From Stenotrophomonas rhizophila (GTDB taxonomy: Bacteria; Pseudomonadota; Gammaproteobacteria; Xanthomonadales; Xanthomonadaceae), in the NCBI RefSeq assembly GCF_001704155.1, contig NZ_CP016294.1:1113501-1177500 (forward strand): DNA of 64,000 nt, given 5' to 3'. Of the stretch, positions 19,553 to 28,436 are shown in pieces. The notes under the pieces are model-generated. The model saw only the letters and a program-made list of their open reading frames with translations, made no database searches and had not been told where the DNA came from. Position 1 is the stretch's first letter. Every line of letters starts with the position of its first letter. The position numbers and the translations under genes were made by a program.

Positions 19553-20809
19553 ATGATGTCCAGTTCGATGAGAAAGACCGCAGGTGCGATCACGTTGTTC
19601 CTGGCCGCCGTGGGTACGGCGGCGGCGGCTCCCCTGTTCCAGCCGGTGACGGTGTTGAGCCGGGCCGCTGCGGCCAGCCAGCCGGCCGCGCAGGCGGTGT
19701 TGTCGGCGCCCTCCAGCGCCGCCGTGCAGGAAGTCCGCGTTGAGGCCGGCGCGGTGGTGGCGGCGCAACGGCAGCTGGAGTTCGAGCTGCTCGGCACGCC
19801 CGTGCAGGCGCTGCAGCAGCGGGTGGAGAACCTGCCCGATGGTGGCAGCATCTGGTACGGCAGCCTGCAGAACGCGGGGTCGAAACTGACCCGCCAGGCC
19901 GGTACGCAGGATCCGGGCAACTCGGTGATCCTGGTGCGCAATGGCGACACCGTCACCGGTTCAATCCGCAAGGACGGCACGCTGTACCGGCTGCGCCCGC
20001 TCAGCGATGGCCGCCATGTGCTGGTGCAGGTGGATGAGTCGCGCATGCCGGCCGAACACCCGGCCGATTACAACACGCTGCCGAAGATCGAGATGCCGGC
20101 CAGTGATCGCGCCGGCATTGCGGCGGCCTCGTCGGGCACGCCGGCCACCATCCGGGTGCTGGTGGTGGCCACCAACGCGGCGGTGAACGCCTATGGCGGC
20201 AACATGCAGTCATTGGTGCAGCTGGCGGTGGCCGAGTCGAACCAGGGTTACACCAACAGCAACGTCGGCATCACCATGCAGCTGGCCGGGTACCAGGCCG
20301 TGGCGTACACCGAGACGGGGAACTTCAGCACCGACCTGGCACGCTTCCGCTCGACCAACGATGGCTACATGGATGCGATCCACACCACCCGCAACAGCAC
20401 CGCAGCCGACGTGGCCGTGCTGATCATCAACAACAGCAGCTACTGCGGGCTGGCATCCGGGATCGGCTCGACGGCATCGAGCGCCTTCGCGGCCGTGTAT
20501 TGGGACTGCGCTACCGGCTACTACTCGTTCGCGCATGAGATCGGCCACCTGCAGAGCGCGCGGCACGATATCGCCACCGACTCCAGCACCTCGCCGTATG
20601 CGTACGGCCACGGGTATCGCTACCAGCCGGCCACCGGCGCGCGCTGGCGCACGATCATGGCCTACGACTGCACCTCCGGCTGCCCGCGCCTGAACTTCTG
20701 GTCCAATCCCAACATCAGCTACAACGGGATTCCGATGGGCATCGCTTCAAGTGCCGACAACCAGCGCGTGCTGGTCAACACCAAGGCGGCGGTGGCTGCG
20801 TTCCGCTGA
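19553..20809 (+). CDS. Secreted M12-like zinc metalloprotease
   Basis: The protein has 418 residues. A signal peptide (ITLFLAAVGTAAAAP) precedes a prodomain of roughly 160 residues. A catalytic domain of the reprolysin-like type carries FAHEIGHLQSARHD, with zinc-ligand histidines at 328, 332 and 338 and glutamate 329. The usual glycine between the second and third ligand is a serine here. A methionine in TIMAYDCTSGCPR is a good candidate for the Met-turn of metzincins, with nearby cysteines likely bridged. It probably degrades extracellular proteins. A GAGAG sequence precedes the first ATG at 19553; an ATG 15 bases later is possible. Confidence 0.85.
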   Translation: MMSSSMRKTAGAITLFLAAVGTAAAAPLFQPVTVLSRAAAASQPAAQAVLSAPSSAAVQEVRVEAGAVVAAQRQLEFELLGTPVQALQQRVENLPDGGSIWYGSLQNAGSKLTRQAGTQDPGNSVILVRNGDTVTGSIRKDGTLYRLRPLSDGRHVLVQVDESRMPAEHPADYNTLPKIEMPASDRAGIAAASSGTPATIRVLVVATNAAVNAYGGNMQSLVQLAVAESNQGYTNSNVGITMQLAGYQAVAYTETGNFSTDLARFRSTNDGYMDAIHTTRNSTAADVAVLIINNSSYCGLASGIGSTASSAFAAVYWDCATGYYSFAHEIGHLQSARHDIATDSSTSPYAYGHGYRYQPATGARWRTIMAYDCTSGCPRLNFWSNPNISYNGIPMGIASSADNQRVLVNTKAAVAAFR

Positions 20810-20820
20810 TGGATTCCGGA

Positions 20821-20859
20821 GCACACGACGGGAAGGGCTGTGCCCTTCCTTGCGTGTGC
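20821..20859 (+). terminator. Long hairpin after the metalloprotease gene
   Basis: GCACACG and GGAAGGGC pair with GCCCTTCC and CGTGTGC around a TGT loop, 11 bases after the stop. There is no T run, so it may act as a 3' end protector as well as a terminator. Confidence 0.55.
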
Positions 20860-20865
20860 TACCGG

Positions 20866-20890
20866 GTAGGTATCGACCGTTGGTCGATAC
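20866..20890 (+). repeat. SMAG repeat
   Basis: GTAG is followed by GTATCGACCGTTGGTCGATAC. It lies between the 3' ends of the metalloprotease gene and lpxH. Confidence 0.75.
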
Positions 20891-20894
20891 GCTC

Positions 20895-21635
20895 TTACGC
20901 CAATGAATCCAGCGTCCACCCCTGCGGGGTGACGCGCAGCACCGAGCCCTGTTCGTACCAGTCGCCCAGCACGATGCGCGCGCACGCGCGGCCGCCGGCC
21001 TGCAGGCTGTGGATGGCAGGGCGGTGGGTATGGCCATGGATCATGGTGTCCACGCCGTGGCGCACGAACGTGGCGGTGACCTCATCGGGCGCCACGTCGG
21101 TGACGGTCTCGAAGGTGGCGCGGTCGCCCTGTTTCATTTCCGACTGGCGCGCCTGGCTGGCATTGCGCGCTTTCTGCGCGAAGGCGATGCGGGCGGCCAG
21201 CGGCTGGGCCAGGAACTGGGCCTGGAACACCGGGTCGCGGGTCTGTGCGCGAAACTGCTGGTAGGCCACGTCATCGGTGCACAGCAGGTCGCCGTGCTGC
21301 AGCAGCACCGGGGTGCCGTACAGGTCGATCACGCTCGGGTCGGGCAGGATACGGAAGCCGGCGCGACGGGCGTAGTCTTCGCCCACCAGGAAATCGCGGT
21401 TGCCGCGGATGAAGTACACCGGCACCCCGGCGTCTGCGACCGCCTTGAGGGCGTCGGCCACCGCATCGGCGGCGGGGGAGGGGGTGTCATCGCCGATCCA
21501 GGCCTCGAACAGGTCGCCCAGGATGTACAGGGCATCGGCCTGCATCGCCTCGCGGCGGAGGAAGTCCAGGAACAGGTCGGTGATGGCTGGACGGCTCGGG
21601 TCCAGATGCAGATCGGAGATGAACAGCGTAGTCAT
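20895..21635 (-). CDS. lpxH: UDP-2,3-diacylglucosamine hydrolase
   Basis: This enzyme cleaves UDP-2,3-diacylglucosamine to lipid X and UMP in lipid A synthesis, at the inner-membrane face. The 246-residue calcineurin-like metallophosphoesterase shows FISDLHLD (D8, H10), [12 protein letters not shown] (D41), FIRGNRDFL (N79), LQHGDLLC (H114) and MIHGHTHRP, the complete metal and catalytic set. The ATG at 21635 begins [12 protein letters not shown], the normal start. It is the last gene of a same-strand envelope cluster after the glycosyltransferase and PAP2 genes, with a SMAG repeat in the 67-base gap before it. Confidence 0.95.
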   Translation of the reverse strand: MTTLFISDLHLDPSRPAITDLFLDFLRREAMQADALYILGDLFEAWIGDDTPSPAADAVADALKAVADAGVPVYFIRGNRDFLVGEDYARRAGFRILPDPSVIDLYGTPVLLQHGDLLCTDDVAYQQFRAQTRDPVFQAQFLAQPLAARIAFAQKARNASQARQSEMKQGDRATFETVTDVAPDEVTATFVRHGVDTMIHGHTHRPAIHSLQAGGRACARIVLGDWYEQGSVLRVTPQGWTLDSLA

Positions 21636-21660
21636 GCCCGTATTGTAGATCGTCAGGTCC

Positions 21661-21685
21661 GTAGAGCCACGCCCGGGGTGGCTGC
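21661..21685 (+). repeat. SMAG repeat
   Basis: GTAG is followed by AGCCACGCCCGGGGTGGCTG, in the gap between the PAP2 gene and lpxH. Confidence 0.7.
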
Positions 21686-21702
21686 GCGGAATCTGACATC
21701 CC

Positions 21703-22242
21703 TCACACCGGCAACGGCAACCATTGCAGGCTGGCGCCTGCCAACGCCGTGGCAATCGCCGTGGCGGCCAGTACGTCGCTGGGGTAATGCAGCCCCAGCA
21801 CCACCCGCGACACCCCCACCGCCGCCGTGAACGGCACCAGCACCGGCGCCAGCCACGGGTAATAGGCCAGCGCCACGATCGTGAACGACACCGCATGCAG
21901 GGTGTGCCCGGACGGGAAACTGAATTCGTCCAGCGGCGCCACCCAGGCACGGATGCGCAGGTCGGCCGCATAGGGGCGGGGACGCCGGGTCCAGCGCTTC
22001 AGGCTTTTGTACAGCAGCAACGCCATCAGGCCGGTAGCGGCCATGTGCAGCGACGCGCGCAGGCCATCGAAGCCGTCCAGCAGCACCAGTGCGCCCATCA
22101 GCGCGTACCAGAACACCCCGTCGCCGAGGCGGCTGACCACCGAGAACGCGCGGCGCACGCGGCGGTGCCGGCAATAGTGGTTGGCGCGCCGGCACCAGCG
22201 GGTTTCGCGCCCGCGCAGGGCATCAAGCGGCGTGGTCCGCAT
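21703..22242 (-). CDS. PAP2 family membrane phosphatase
   Basis: The 179-residue inner-membrane phosphatase carries the full type-2 phosphatidic acid phosphatase signature: KRWTRRPRP (K82-P90), PSGHTLH (110-116), and [15 protein letters not shown] (S145, R146, H152, D156). The substrate could be phosphatidic acid, undecaprenyl pyrophosphate or a sugar-lipid phosphate. The start at 22242 follows CCGGAGGTCGC, a strong ribosome-binding site that lies inside the end of the glycosyltransferase gene. The two genes overlap by 20 bases, implying coupled translation and a shared lipid-linked role. Confidence 0.9.
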   Translation of the reverse strand: MRTTPLDALRGRETRWCRRANHYCRHRRVRRAFSVVSRLGDGVFWYALMGALVLLDGFDGLRASLHMAATGLMALLLYKSLKRWTRRPRPYAADLRIRAWVAPLDEFSFPSGHTLHAVSFTIVALAYYPWLAPVLVPFTAAVGVSRVVLGLHYPSDVLAATAIATALAGASLQWLPLPV

Positions 22243-23359
22243 GCGACCTCCGGGCACTGGCCAGTTCGGCAAGCAGGGCCTCGAACTCGGCCACGACCTG
22301 CTGCGGATGCAGCCGCGTCATCGCCGCGGCCGCATTGCGGCCCAACCGGTCGCGCTCGGCGTCATTGCCGGCCAGGCGCACGGCCGCATCGACGAAGGCG
22401 TTGTCATCGTCCACCGCTACCCCGTTCTCATCGGTGCGCAGGTGCTCGCGGGCCGCGCCGTAGTCGAATGCCACCGTAGTCACGCCACTGGCCATCGCTT
22501 CCAGCGTGACATTGCCGAAGGTCTCGCTGCGGCTGGGGAACAGGAACAGGTCGCCGCTGGCGAAATGGCGCGCCAGCGCATCGCCGCGCTGCACCCCACA
22601 GAAGATGAAGTCCGGGTTTTCATGGGCCAGTTTCTCGCGGGCCGGGCCATCGCCCACCCACACGAAGCGGGCCTTGGGCCGCACCTGCTGCAGCCGGCGG
22701 AACGCTTTCACCGCCAGCGCCAGGTTCTTTTCCGCAGCGATGCGCCCCACGTAGATCGCCGCGAAGCCGCTGCCGTCGATGCCCCATTCCTCGCGCAGTG
22801 CCGGGTCGCGCCGCGTCGGCTCGAACTGGCTGCTGTCCACCGCGCGGGCCAGCAGGCGCACCCGGTCGAAGCCCTGGTCGCCGAGGAACTGCTGCAGTTC
22901 CTGGGTGGGCACCAGGGTGGCATCGGCCTGGTTGTGGAAGCGCCGCATCCAGCGCAGGGCGGCGGCCTGCAACCAGGCCACGCCGTAGTCGGGCAGGTAT
23001 TCGTCGAAGCGGGTGTGGAAGCCGGTAGCGACCGGAATGCCCAGGCGCCGCGCGGTGCGCAGTGCCGACCAGCCCAGCGGGCCCTCGGTGGCGATGTAGA
23101 TGGCATCCGGCCGCTGCTGCTGCCACTGCCGGGCGAGCCGCTTGGGGGCCGGCAGTCCGAAGCGCAGGCCGGGGTAGCGGGGCAGCCCGGCGCCCTGCAC
23201 CAGCAGCGCACCGCCGGCATCGGTGTCGTCGGCCTGGCGCGGGCGCACCAGGTCCACCTCATGCCCGGCCGCGCGCAGTCCCTGTTCCAGCCCCTGCACG
23301 GTCAGGGCAACGCCGTTGACTTCGGGGGGGTACGTTTCAGTGACGATGGCATAGCGCAT
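22223..23359 (-). CDS. GT4-type glycosyltransferase
   Basis: This is a 378-residue GT-B glycosyltransferase. The N-terminal MRYAIVTETYPPEVNGVALT resembles enzymes that mannosylate or glucosylate diacylglycerol or GDP/UDP-sugar acceptors (MgtA, DgdA-like). The C-terminal half carries YVGRIAAEKNL and FLFPSRSETFGNVTLEAMA, the nucleotide-sugar binding EX7E motif. It probably transfers a sugar to a membrane lipid. The start at 23359 follows GGAGG. The open frame continues to 23491 through a non-conserved stretch and is rejected. It overlaps the PAP2 gene downstream. Confidence 0.88.
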   Translation of the reverse strand: MRYAIVTETYPPEVNGVALTVQGLEQGLRAAGHEVDLVRPRQADDTDAGGALLVQGAGLPRYPGLRFGLPAPKRLARQWQQQRPDAIYIATEGPLGWSALRTARRLGIPVATGFHTRFDEYLPDYGVAWLQAAALRWMRRFHNQADATLVPTQELQQFLGDQGFDRVRLLARAVDSSQFEPTRRDPALREEWGIDGSGFAAIYVGRIAAEKNLALAVKAFRRLQQVRPKARFVWVGDGPAREKLAHENPDFIFCGVQRGDALARHFASGDLFLFPSRSETFGNVTLEAMASGVTTVAFDYGAAREHLRTDENGVAVDDDNAFVDAAVRLAGNDAERDRLGRNAAAAMTRLHPQQVVAEFEALLAELASARRSHADHAA

Positions 23360-23449
23360 GGCGGGCCTCCGGTTTGAAGGCATGCTCGGGGCTGGCGATG
23401 TAGCCGACATGACATCGACATGACCGGCACATGACGCCGCGCCGGGCAC

Positions 23450-23478
23450 AAAAAACCACGGCCCCGAAGGGCCGTGGT
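23450..23478 (-). terminator. Terminator of the TonB-dependent receptor gene
   Basis: On the minus strand CCACGGCCC and GGGCCGTGG are followed by a T run (the A run at 23450-23455), 27 bases past the stop. Confidence 0.9.
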
Positions 23479-23504
23479 CATCGTGCATCAACCGCGCGGG
23501 GCGA

Positions 23505-26423
23505 TCAGAAACGCTGCTGGTACTTCATGTAGATGAAGCGACCGATGTCGTAACCGCCGTAGTACGAGAAGGCCGAGTTCGGCTTGCTGTACATGATCGG
23601 GCCCAGCTTGTCGAAGACGTTGTTGGCGCCGACCGACACGGTGGCTTCCCACGGCAGGTTGTAGCGGAACTGCAGGTCGTGGAAGGTGACCGAACCACGC
23701 TCGTTGTAGTTGCGCGAGCCCTTGTACCACGGTGCGTACTGGTTCGGATCCGAGCACTCTTCCGGGTACAGCGCGATGTTGGCGCACTGTTCCTTCACCC
23801 CGGAGTAGTAGCGGGCGGTCCAGCTCATGCCGAAGTTTTCCAGGTCCCAACCCAGCACCAGGTTGGAGCGGACGCGGAAGCCGCTGCCGATGCCGTTGGT
23901 GGGGGTCGGCACGACGCTGGCGTCATTGGTCGAACGGTAGATGTTGCTCGACACGTAGGTGGTGGCCGAGTTCAGCGAGAACTTGCCGAAGTCGGTGTCC
24001 ATCCGGTAGTTCAGGTCCAGGTCGTAGCCTTCGGTTTCGAGGAAACCGGCGTTGCGGTTGCCGAACTTCAGGTTGGTCACGATGCCGGTGACCGGATCGC
24101 GTTCGAAGCGCGAGCAGCGCGCGTCGATGCCCTGCTCATAGCAGTCGATCAGGATCTGGGTGGGGGTGTCGGCAATGATGGTGTTGTCGATGCGGATCTT
24201 CCACCAGTCCAGCGAGGCGTTGAAGTTCTGGATGAAGCCGGGGCTCCACACCAGGCCCAGCGTCTTGCTCTTGGAGGTTTCCGGGGTCAGCGTCGGGTTG
24301 GAGCCGGAGGTGAACGGCACCGGGGTGGCATCGGTGGCCACGGTCACCGGCGTGCCGCCCTGGCGCAGCTGGCGGAACGTGGCGGCGCTGGCGATGTCAC
24401 GCGAGCAGCGGGCGCGCACTTCGGCGCTGGTGCGCGAGGAGCCGAACACGGTGTCGCACGGATCGCTGAACTGCGCGAAGGTTTCCGAACCGCCACCGAA
24501 CAGGTCGTTGATGGTGGGCGAACGGAAGCCTTCGGCCCAGGTACCGCGCACCATCAGCGAGTCGATCGGCTTCCACTTGAAACCGAACTTGCTGTTGAGC
24601 GTGTTGCCGAAGGTGTCGTAGTCCGAGAAGCGGGTGGCGCCGTTGAAGGTCAGTTCCTTCGCACCGGGCAGGTCGGCCAGCACCGGGATGTTGAGCTCCA
24701 GGTAGGCTTCGTTGACGGTGTAGTCGCCACCGGTCGGGCCGGCGGCCAGGTTGGTGGTGGCACCGGTCTGGGCCAGCGCATCGGGGGTGTACTTGCCTTC
24801 TTCCTTGCGGCTTTCAACGCCGAAGGCGAAGCCCAGGTCGCCGGCCGGCAGGGTGAAGATGGAACCGGCGATGTTGGCGAAGAAGTTCTTCGAGGTGGTG
24901 CGGCCCTTGGTGGTTTCTTCCGGGAACAGCCAGGCCTGCAGCTCGTCATTGCCATACAGGCCGTTCGGCGCGGTCACGCCGTACGCCACCAGCGGGTTCC
25001 ACGGCTTGCACACGTCGAACGAGATCGGGGCGGCGGCGGTACCGCACTGCACCTGGCCCTGCGCGTTGAGGAACGACGGGCCGACGCCGCCGGCGACGCG
25101 CGCCTTGTGCAGGTTGCCGGTGGCCACCGATTCCAGTTCATTGCGGTTGTACTGGTAGCCCGCTTCCCAGTCGAAGTAGCGCTCGCCGATGTCGAACGAA
25201 CCGTCGAACGAGGCCACCGCGCGGTAGGTCTTCAGGTTGCTGGTGGTAACGCGCGGAATTTCCCAGGTACGACGGTTCCAGGCCACCGCGGTCGGCGTGG
25301 CATAGCCGTGCTGGTTGCCGAACGGATTGAAGTAGCTGTTGATCGACATCGAGCCGACCCCGGCGGTGCTGGACTGCAGCGGGTAACCGGCGATCTGGCG
25401 GGTCGACTCACGCTCGTTGTAACCCAGCTCGGTTCGGAAGTTGATGCTGTCGGTGATCGCAAAGCGCCCATCGAAGTACACCGAATCGCGCTTGAGCGGA
25501 TACATCACGTGCATCTGGTCGTTGGCGTTGCTCACATCACCGGTGAACGGGGTCGTGTCGGTGCGGTGGTAGTTGCCCGGCAGAGTCGGGTCCGAACCGC
25601 GGTTGAGCGAGTAGCCGCAGCCGGCAGTGGCGGTGCAGCCCGGGCCGCGCAGGCCGGTGATCTGGCCGTACTGGCTGATGGTGGTCCAGTTGCTGGAATC
25701 CAGCGGGTGGCGATCGGTCATGCCGTACTGGCTGAAGCCACGGTCGCGCGCCCACACGCCCTTCTCTTCAGCGTGTTCGGCCGACAGGGTCAGCGAGATG
25801 CGGTCATTGCTCCAGCCGGCCACCACGTCGAAGCGGTCGCGGGCGCCGTCGCCTTCGCTGTACTGCCCGTGGTAGACGTTGGCGGTAACGCCGGTGACAT
25901 TGCCGCGGGTGATGATGTTGACCACGCCGGCCATCGCGTCGGAACCATAGATGGCCGAGGCGCCGTCCTTCAGCACTTCGATGCGCTCGACGGCGGAGAC
26001 GGGCAGGGTCGACACGTCCTGGTAGCCGGAGGTGCTGATGCCAAGCCGCTTGCCATTGACCAGCACCAGCGTGCGCTGGGTGCCCAGGTTGCGCATGTCG
26101 ATATAGGTGCCGCCGGCGTTCTCACCGGCGGTCAGCGCGTTGGCGCGGCTGATCGTCGGGCTGCCCATGGCGGTCACGTTCTGCAGGATGTCGGCCACCG
26201 AGCTGAAGCCCTGGCGCTCGATGTCGGTGCGGCTGATCGCAAACACCGGCTGCGCGGTTTCCACGTCCACCGTACGGATGCGCGAACCGGTGATCTCGAT
26301 GCGATCCAGGTTGGTGGGGTTCGGCGCGTCCTGTGCCATGGCCGGGGCGGCCACCAGGCCAGCGGTACCGGCGACCAGGGCATAGCGGATCGCCTGCCCG
26401 AGTACGTTGATGCGTGAAGTCAT
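23505..26423 (-). CDS. TonB-dependent outer-membrane receptor
   Basis: This 972-residue active transporter takes up large nutrients across the outer membrane. The signal peptide ends in APAMAQDAP. A plug domain follows (LDRIEITGSRIRTVDV, VLVNGKRLG, RIEVLKDGASAIYGSDAMAG, about residues 40-190), then a 22-strand barrel ending in FIYMKYQQRF, the terminal aromatic needed for assembly. No N-terminal signalling domain is seen, so it is not a FecA-type transducer. Four to six cysteines in extracellular loops could bridge. The substrate is unknown. The start at 26423 (MTSRINVLGQ) follows GAGAGAGAG; the long single-gene transcript is closed by the terminator at 23450. Confidence 0.92.
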   Translation of the reverse strand: MTSRINVLGQAIRYALVAGTAGLVAAPAMAQDAPNPTNLDRIEITGSRIRTVDVETAQPVFAISRTDIERQGFSSVADILQNVTAMGSPTISRANALTAGENAGGTYIDMRNLGTQRTLVLVNGKRLGISTSGYQDVSTLPVSAVERIEVLKDGASAIYGSDAMAGVVNIITRGNVTGVTANVYHGQYSEGDGARDRFDVVAGWSNDRISLTLSAEHAEEKGVWARDRGFSQYGMTDRHPLDSSNWTTISQYGQITGLRGPGCTATAGCGYSLNRGSDPTLPGNYHRTDTTPFTGDVSNANDQMHVMYPLKRDSVYFDGRFAITDSINFRTELGYNERESTRQIAGYPLQSSTAGVGSMSINSYFNPFGNQHGYATPTAVAWNRRTWEIPRVTTSNLKTYRAVASFDGSFDIGERYFDWEAGYQYNRNELESVATGNLHKARVAGGVGPSFLNAQGQVQCGTAAAPISFDVCKPWNPLVAYGVTAPNGLYGNDELQAWLFPEETTKGRTTSKNFFANIAGSIFTLPAGDLGFAFGVESRKEEGKYTPDALAQTGATTNLAAGPTGGDYTVNEAYLELNIPVLADLPGAKELTFNGATRFSDYDTFGNTLNSKFGFKWKPIDSLMVRGTWAEGFRSPTINDLFGGGSETFAQFSDPCDTVFGSSRTSAEVRARCSRDIASAATFRQLRQGGTPVTVATDATPVPFTSGSNPTLTPETSKSKTLGLVWSPGFIQNFNASLDWWKIRIDNTIIADTPTQILIDCYEQGIDARCSRFERDPVTGIVTNLKFGNRNAGFLETEGYDLDLNYRMDTDFGKFSLNSATTYVSSNIYRSTNDASVVPTPTNGIGSGFRVRSNLVLGWDLENFGMSWTARYYSGVKEQCANIALYPEECSDPNQYAPWYKGSRNYNERGSVTFHDLQFRYNLPWEATVSVGANNVFDKLGPIMYSKPNSAFSYYGGYDIGRFIYMKYQQRF

Positions 26424-26768
26424 TTGGCTCTCTCTCTGGTTCAGAACTGAATCAAAAGAGGTCGGCGGGGTCCCAAGTGCCCCCGCGTCCCTCGAAAACC
26501 AGCCCAAATGGGCCGGTGATTCGATCTTAGTCCCAGTCGTTAAGCCGGTGTAAAGCTTTTTGCCAAGAAAAATTCACCTCTTCGTAACCAAAGAGACAAA
26601 TTTCCTTATGCATCAATGGATTGTGGAGTTTTGCTGAATCTGTCCGATGTATCTGGATATGTCGCAATGTATCCGGATGCTGCGACGCAGCACATGGATC
26701 TGCGCACACCGTCACGTAGGGTGGCGCAGTGTCTGTAGCGGCAGCGAGTCGGGTGCCGCGGACGCGGC
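26424..26768. other. Intergenic region upstream of the receptor gene
   Basis: These 345 bases lie between the receptor start and the 3' end of ppx. The part from 26530 to 26670 is distinctly AT-rich and should carry the receptor promoter. On the minus strand GATACATTGCGACA and GATACATCGGACA form a near-direct repeat about 20 bases apart (26640-26685) that might be a regulator site. A poor SMAG-like palindrome begins at 26735. No convincing gene. Confidence 0.35.
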
Positions 26769-28295
26769 TCAGGCCACGAACGGGCGGAACTGGACGCCGA
26801 GCCCGGCCATGCCGTCGGTTTCGCCGATCAGGTCGGCGCGCAGCAGTGGGCGGGCATCGATGTAGGCCTGCGGCAGGATCAGCGACATCCGGCTGTCGTC
26901 CGCGCTGAGCTCCAGCGCCGGCACCGGGGTGTCTTCATGGGCACGGTTGAGCAGCACCGCCAGCCGGAGCAGGGCGGTCATGCGCCGGGCCGGCAGCAGC
27001 AGGCGTTCGGGCAGGGCATCGAACGCGGATTTGGAGACGTTGCGGCGGTGGCTGCGCACCAGCGCGGCCAACAGCTGCTGTTCCTGGCGCGAGAAGCCGG
27101 CGATGTCCGAGTTCTCCAGCACGTAGCTGCCATGCACGTGGTAGCCGCTGTGGGCGATCATCAGGCCCAGCTCGTGCAGGCGCGCTGCCCAGCCGAGCAT
27201 GCGCGCGTCGTCCGGGTCCAGGTTCCAGCTGCCTTCGACCTGGGCGAACAGGTCCAGCGCGGTGCGCTGCACGCGATCGGCCTGCACGGTATCGATGCCG
27301 TAGCGCAGGGTCAGCGCGTCCACCGATTCGTCGCGCAGGTCGTTCTCGCTGGCGCGGCCGAGGATGTCGTACAGGATGCCTTCGCGCATCGCCGCCTTGC
27401 TGACCAGCAGCTTCTGCAGGCCCAGCGCCTGGAACGCGGCTTCCAGCACCAGGATGCCGCCGGCGATGATCGGCCGGCGGTCGGGCGACAGCCCGGGCAG
27501 GTTGATGTCCTCGATGCGCTTGGCCTTGAGCAGCTCATCGCGCAGCTGCGGCAGCGCTTCGGCGGTGATCGCGCCCTTGCTCAGCTTCATGGTGGCGCAG
27601 ATTTCGCTGATCGCCTTGTGCGTGCCCGACGAGCCCAGCGCTTCGTGCCAGCCCAGCGCGCGGTACTTGGTGGCGAACTGCTGGAACTCGGCGCCGATCT
27701 CGGTCAGCGCATCCTTCCAGCGTCGTTTGCTCAGCTTGCCGCCCGGGAAGAAGCGCCGGGTGCTGGCGATGCAGCCGGCCTGCAGGCTTTCGCGCTCCAG
27801 GGTCTGCATGCCCTGGCCGATGATGAATTCCGTGGAGCCGCCGCCGATGTCGATCACCAGCCGGCGCTGGTCCGGCTTGGGCGGCTGCGCATGGGCCACG
27901 CCCAGGTAGATCAGGCGGGCCTCTTCGCGCCCGCTGACCACTTCGATGGCATGCCCCAGCGCGGTTTCGGCCGGCATCAGGAACGCCTGCGGCGAGCGCA
28001 GCTGGCGCACGGTGTTGGTGGCCAACGCGCGCACGCGTACCGAAGGAATGCCACGGATGCGCTGGCCGAACCGGGCCAGGCACTCCAGCGCGCGCTGGCG
28101 CGCATCGGCCGACAGGCCGCCCTTGCCATCCAGGCCATCGGCCATGCGCACGGTCTCGCGCAACCGGTCGACCACGCGTAGCTGCCCGAGCGTGTAGCGC
28201 GCGATGACCATGTGGAAACTGTTCGAACCGAGGTCGACGGCGGCGAGCAGGTCGCCATCCTGCAGGGCGGGCGGAGTCGTGGAGGTATGCGGCAT
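26769..28295 (-). CDS. ppx: Exopolyphosphatase
   Basis: This enzyme releases phosphate from the ends of polyphosphate and may also hydrolyse pppGpp. The protein has 508 residues with the ASKHA phosphate-binding motifs VDLGSNSFHMVIA (about residues 19-31) and DIGGGSTEFIIGQG (about 149-162), and a C-terminal HD-like region with RLHELGLMIAHSGYHVHGSY. It follows ppk on the same strand after a 114-base gap containing a long inverted repeat and a SMAG element. The gap may weaken co-transcription with ppk, its functional opposite. Confidence 0.94.
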   Translation of the reverse strand: MPHTSTTPPALQDGDLLAAVDLGSNSFHMVIARYTLGQLRVVDRLRETVRMADGLDGKGGLSADARQRALECLARFGQRIRGIPSVRVRALATNTVRQLRSPQAFLMPAETALGHAIEVVSGREEARLIYLGVAHAQPPKPDQRRLVIDIGGGSTEFIIGQGMQTLERESLQAGCIASTRRFFPGGKLSKRRWKDALTEIGAEFQQFATKYRALGWHEALGSSGTHKAISEICATMKLSKGAITAEALPQLRDELLKAKRIEDINLPGLSPDRRPIIAGGILVLEAAFQALGLQKLLVSKAAMREGILYDILGRASENDLRDESVDALTLRYGIDTVQADRVQRTALDLFAQVEGSWNLDPDDARMLGWAARLHELGLMIAHSGYHVHGSYVLENSDIAGFSRQEQQLLAALVRSHRRNVSKSAFDALPERLLLPARRMTALLRLAVLLNRAHEDTPVPALELSADDSRMSLILPQAYIDARPLLRADLIGETDGMAGLGVQFRPFVA

Positions 28296-28362
28296 TTGCG
28301 AATGGTAGCCGATGGCGGTGATGCGGGCTTCACCGTGGTGCCGGCCGCCGGCCGGCAGAAGG

Positions 28363-28388
28363 AATCCCGACCAACGGTCGGGATCTAC
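28363..28388 (-). repeat. SMAG repeat
   Basis: On the minus strand it reads GTAGATCCCGACCGTTGGTC. It directly abuts the inverted copy of the ppk 3' end. Confidence 0.8.
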
Positions 28389-28436
28389 AGATGGCGTTGA
28401 TGCAGGCCCTTACAGGCCCTGCATCAACGCCATCTG
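28388..28436. repeat. Inverted repeat using the last codons of ppk
   Basis: CAGATGGCGTTGATGCAGG at 28388-28406 is the exact reverse complement of 28418-28436. The right arm encodes the last residues of Ppk (QMALMQ) and the ppk stop codon lies in the loop. The left arm is an extra inverted copy touching the SMAG repeat. It can fold as a strong hairpin in the ppk transcript, but no T run follows. Confidence 0.85.

Noticed and set aside
26735-26759. SMAG repeat before ppx
   Set aside because: Begins GTAG and has short GCGGCA/TGCCGC arms, but the middle does not pair; too degenerate to list as a repeat.
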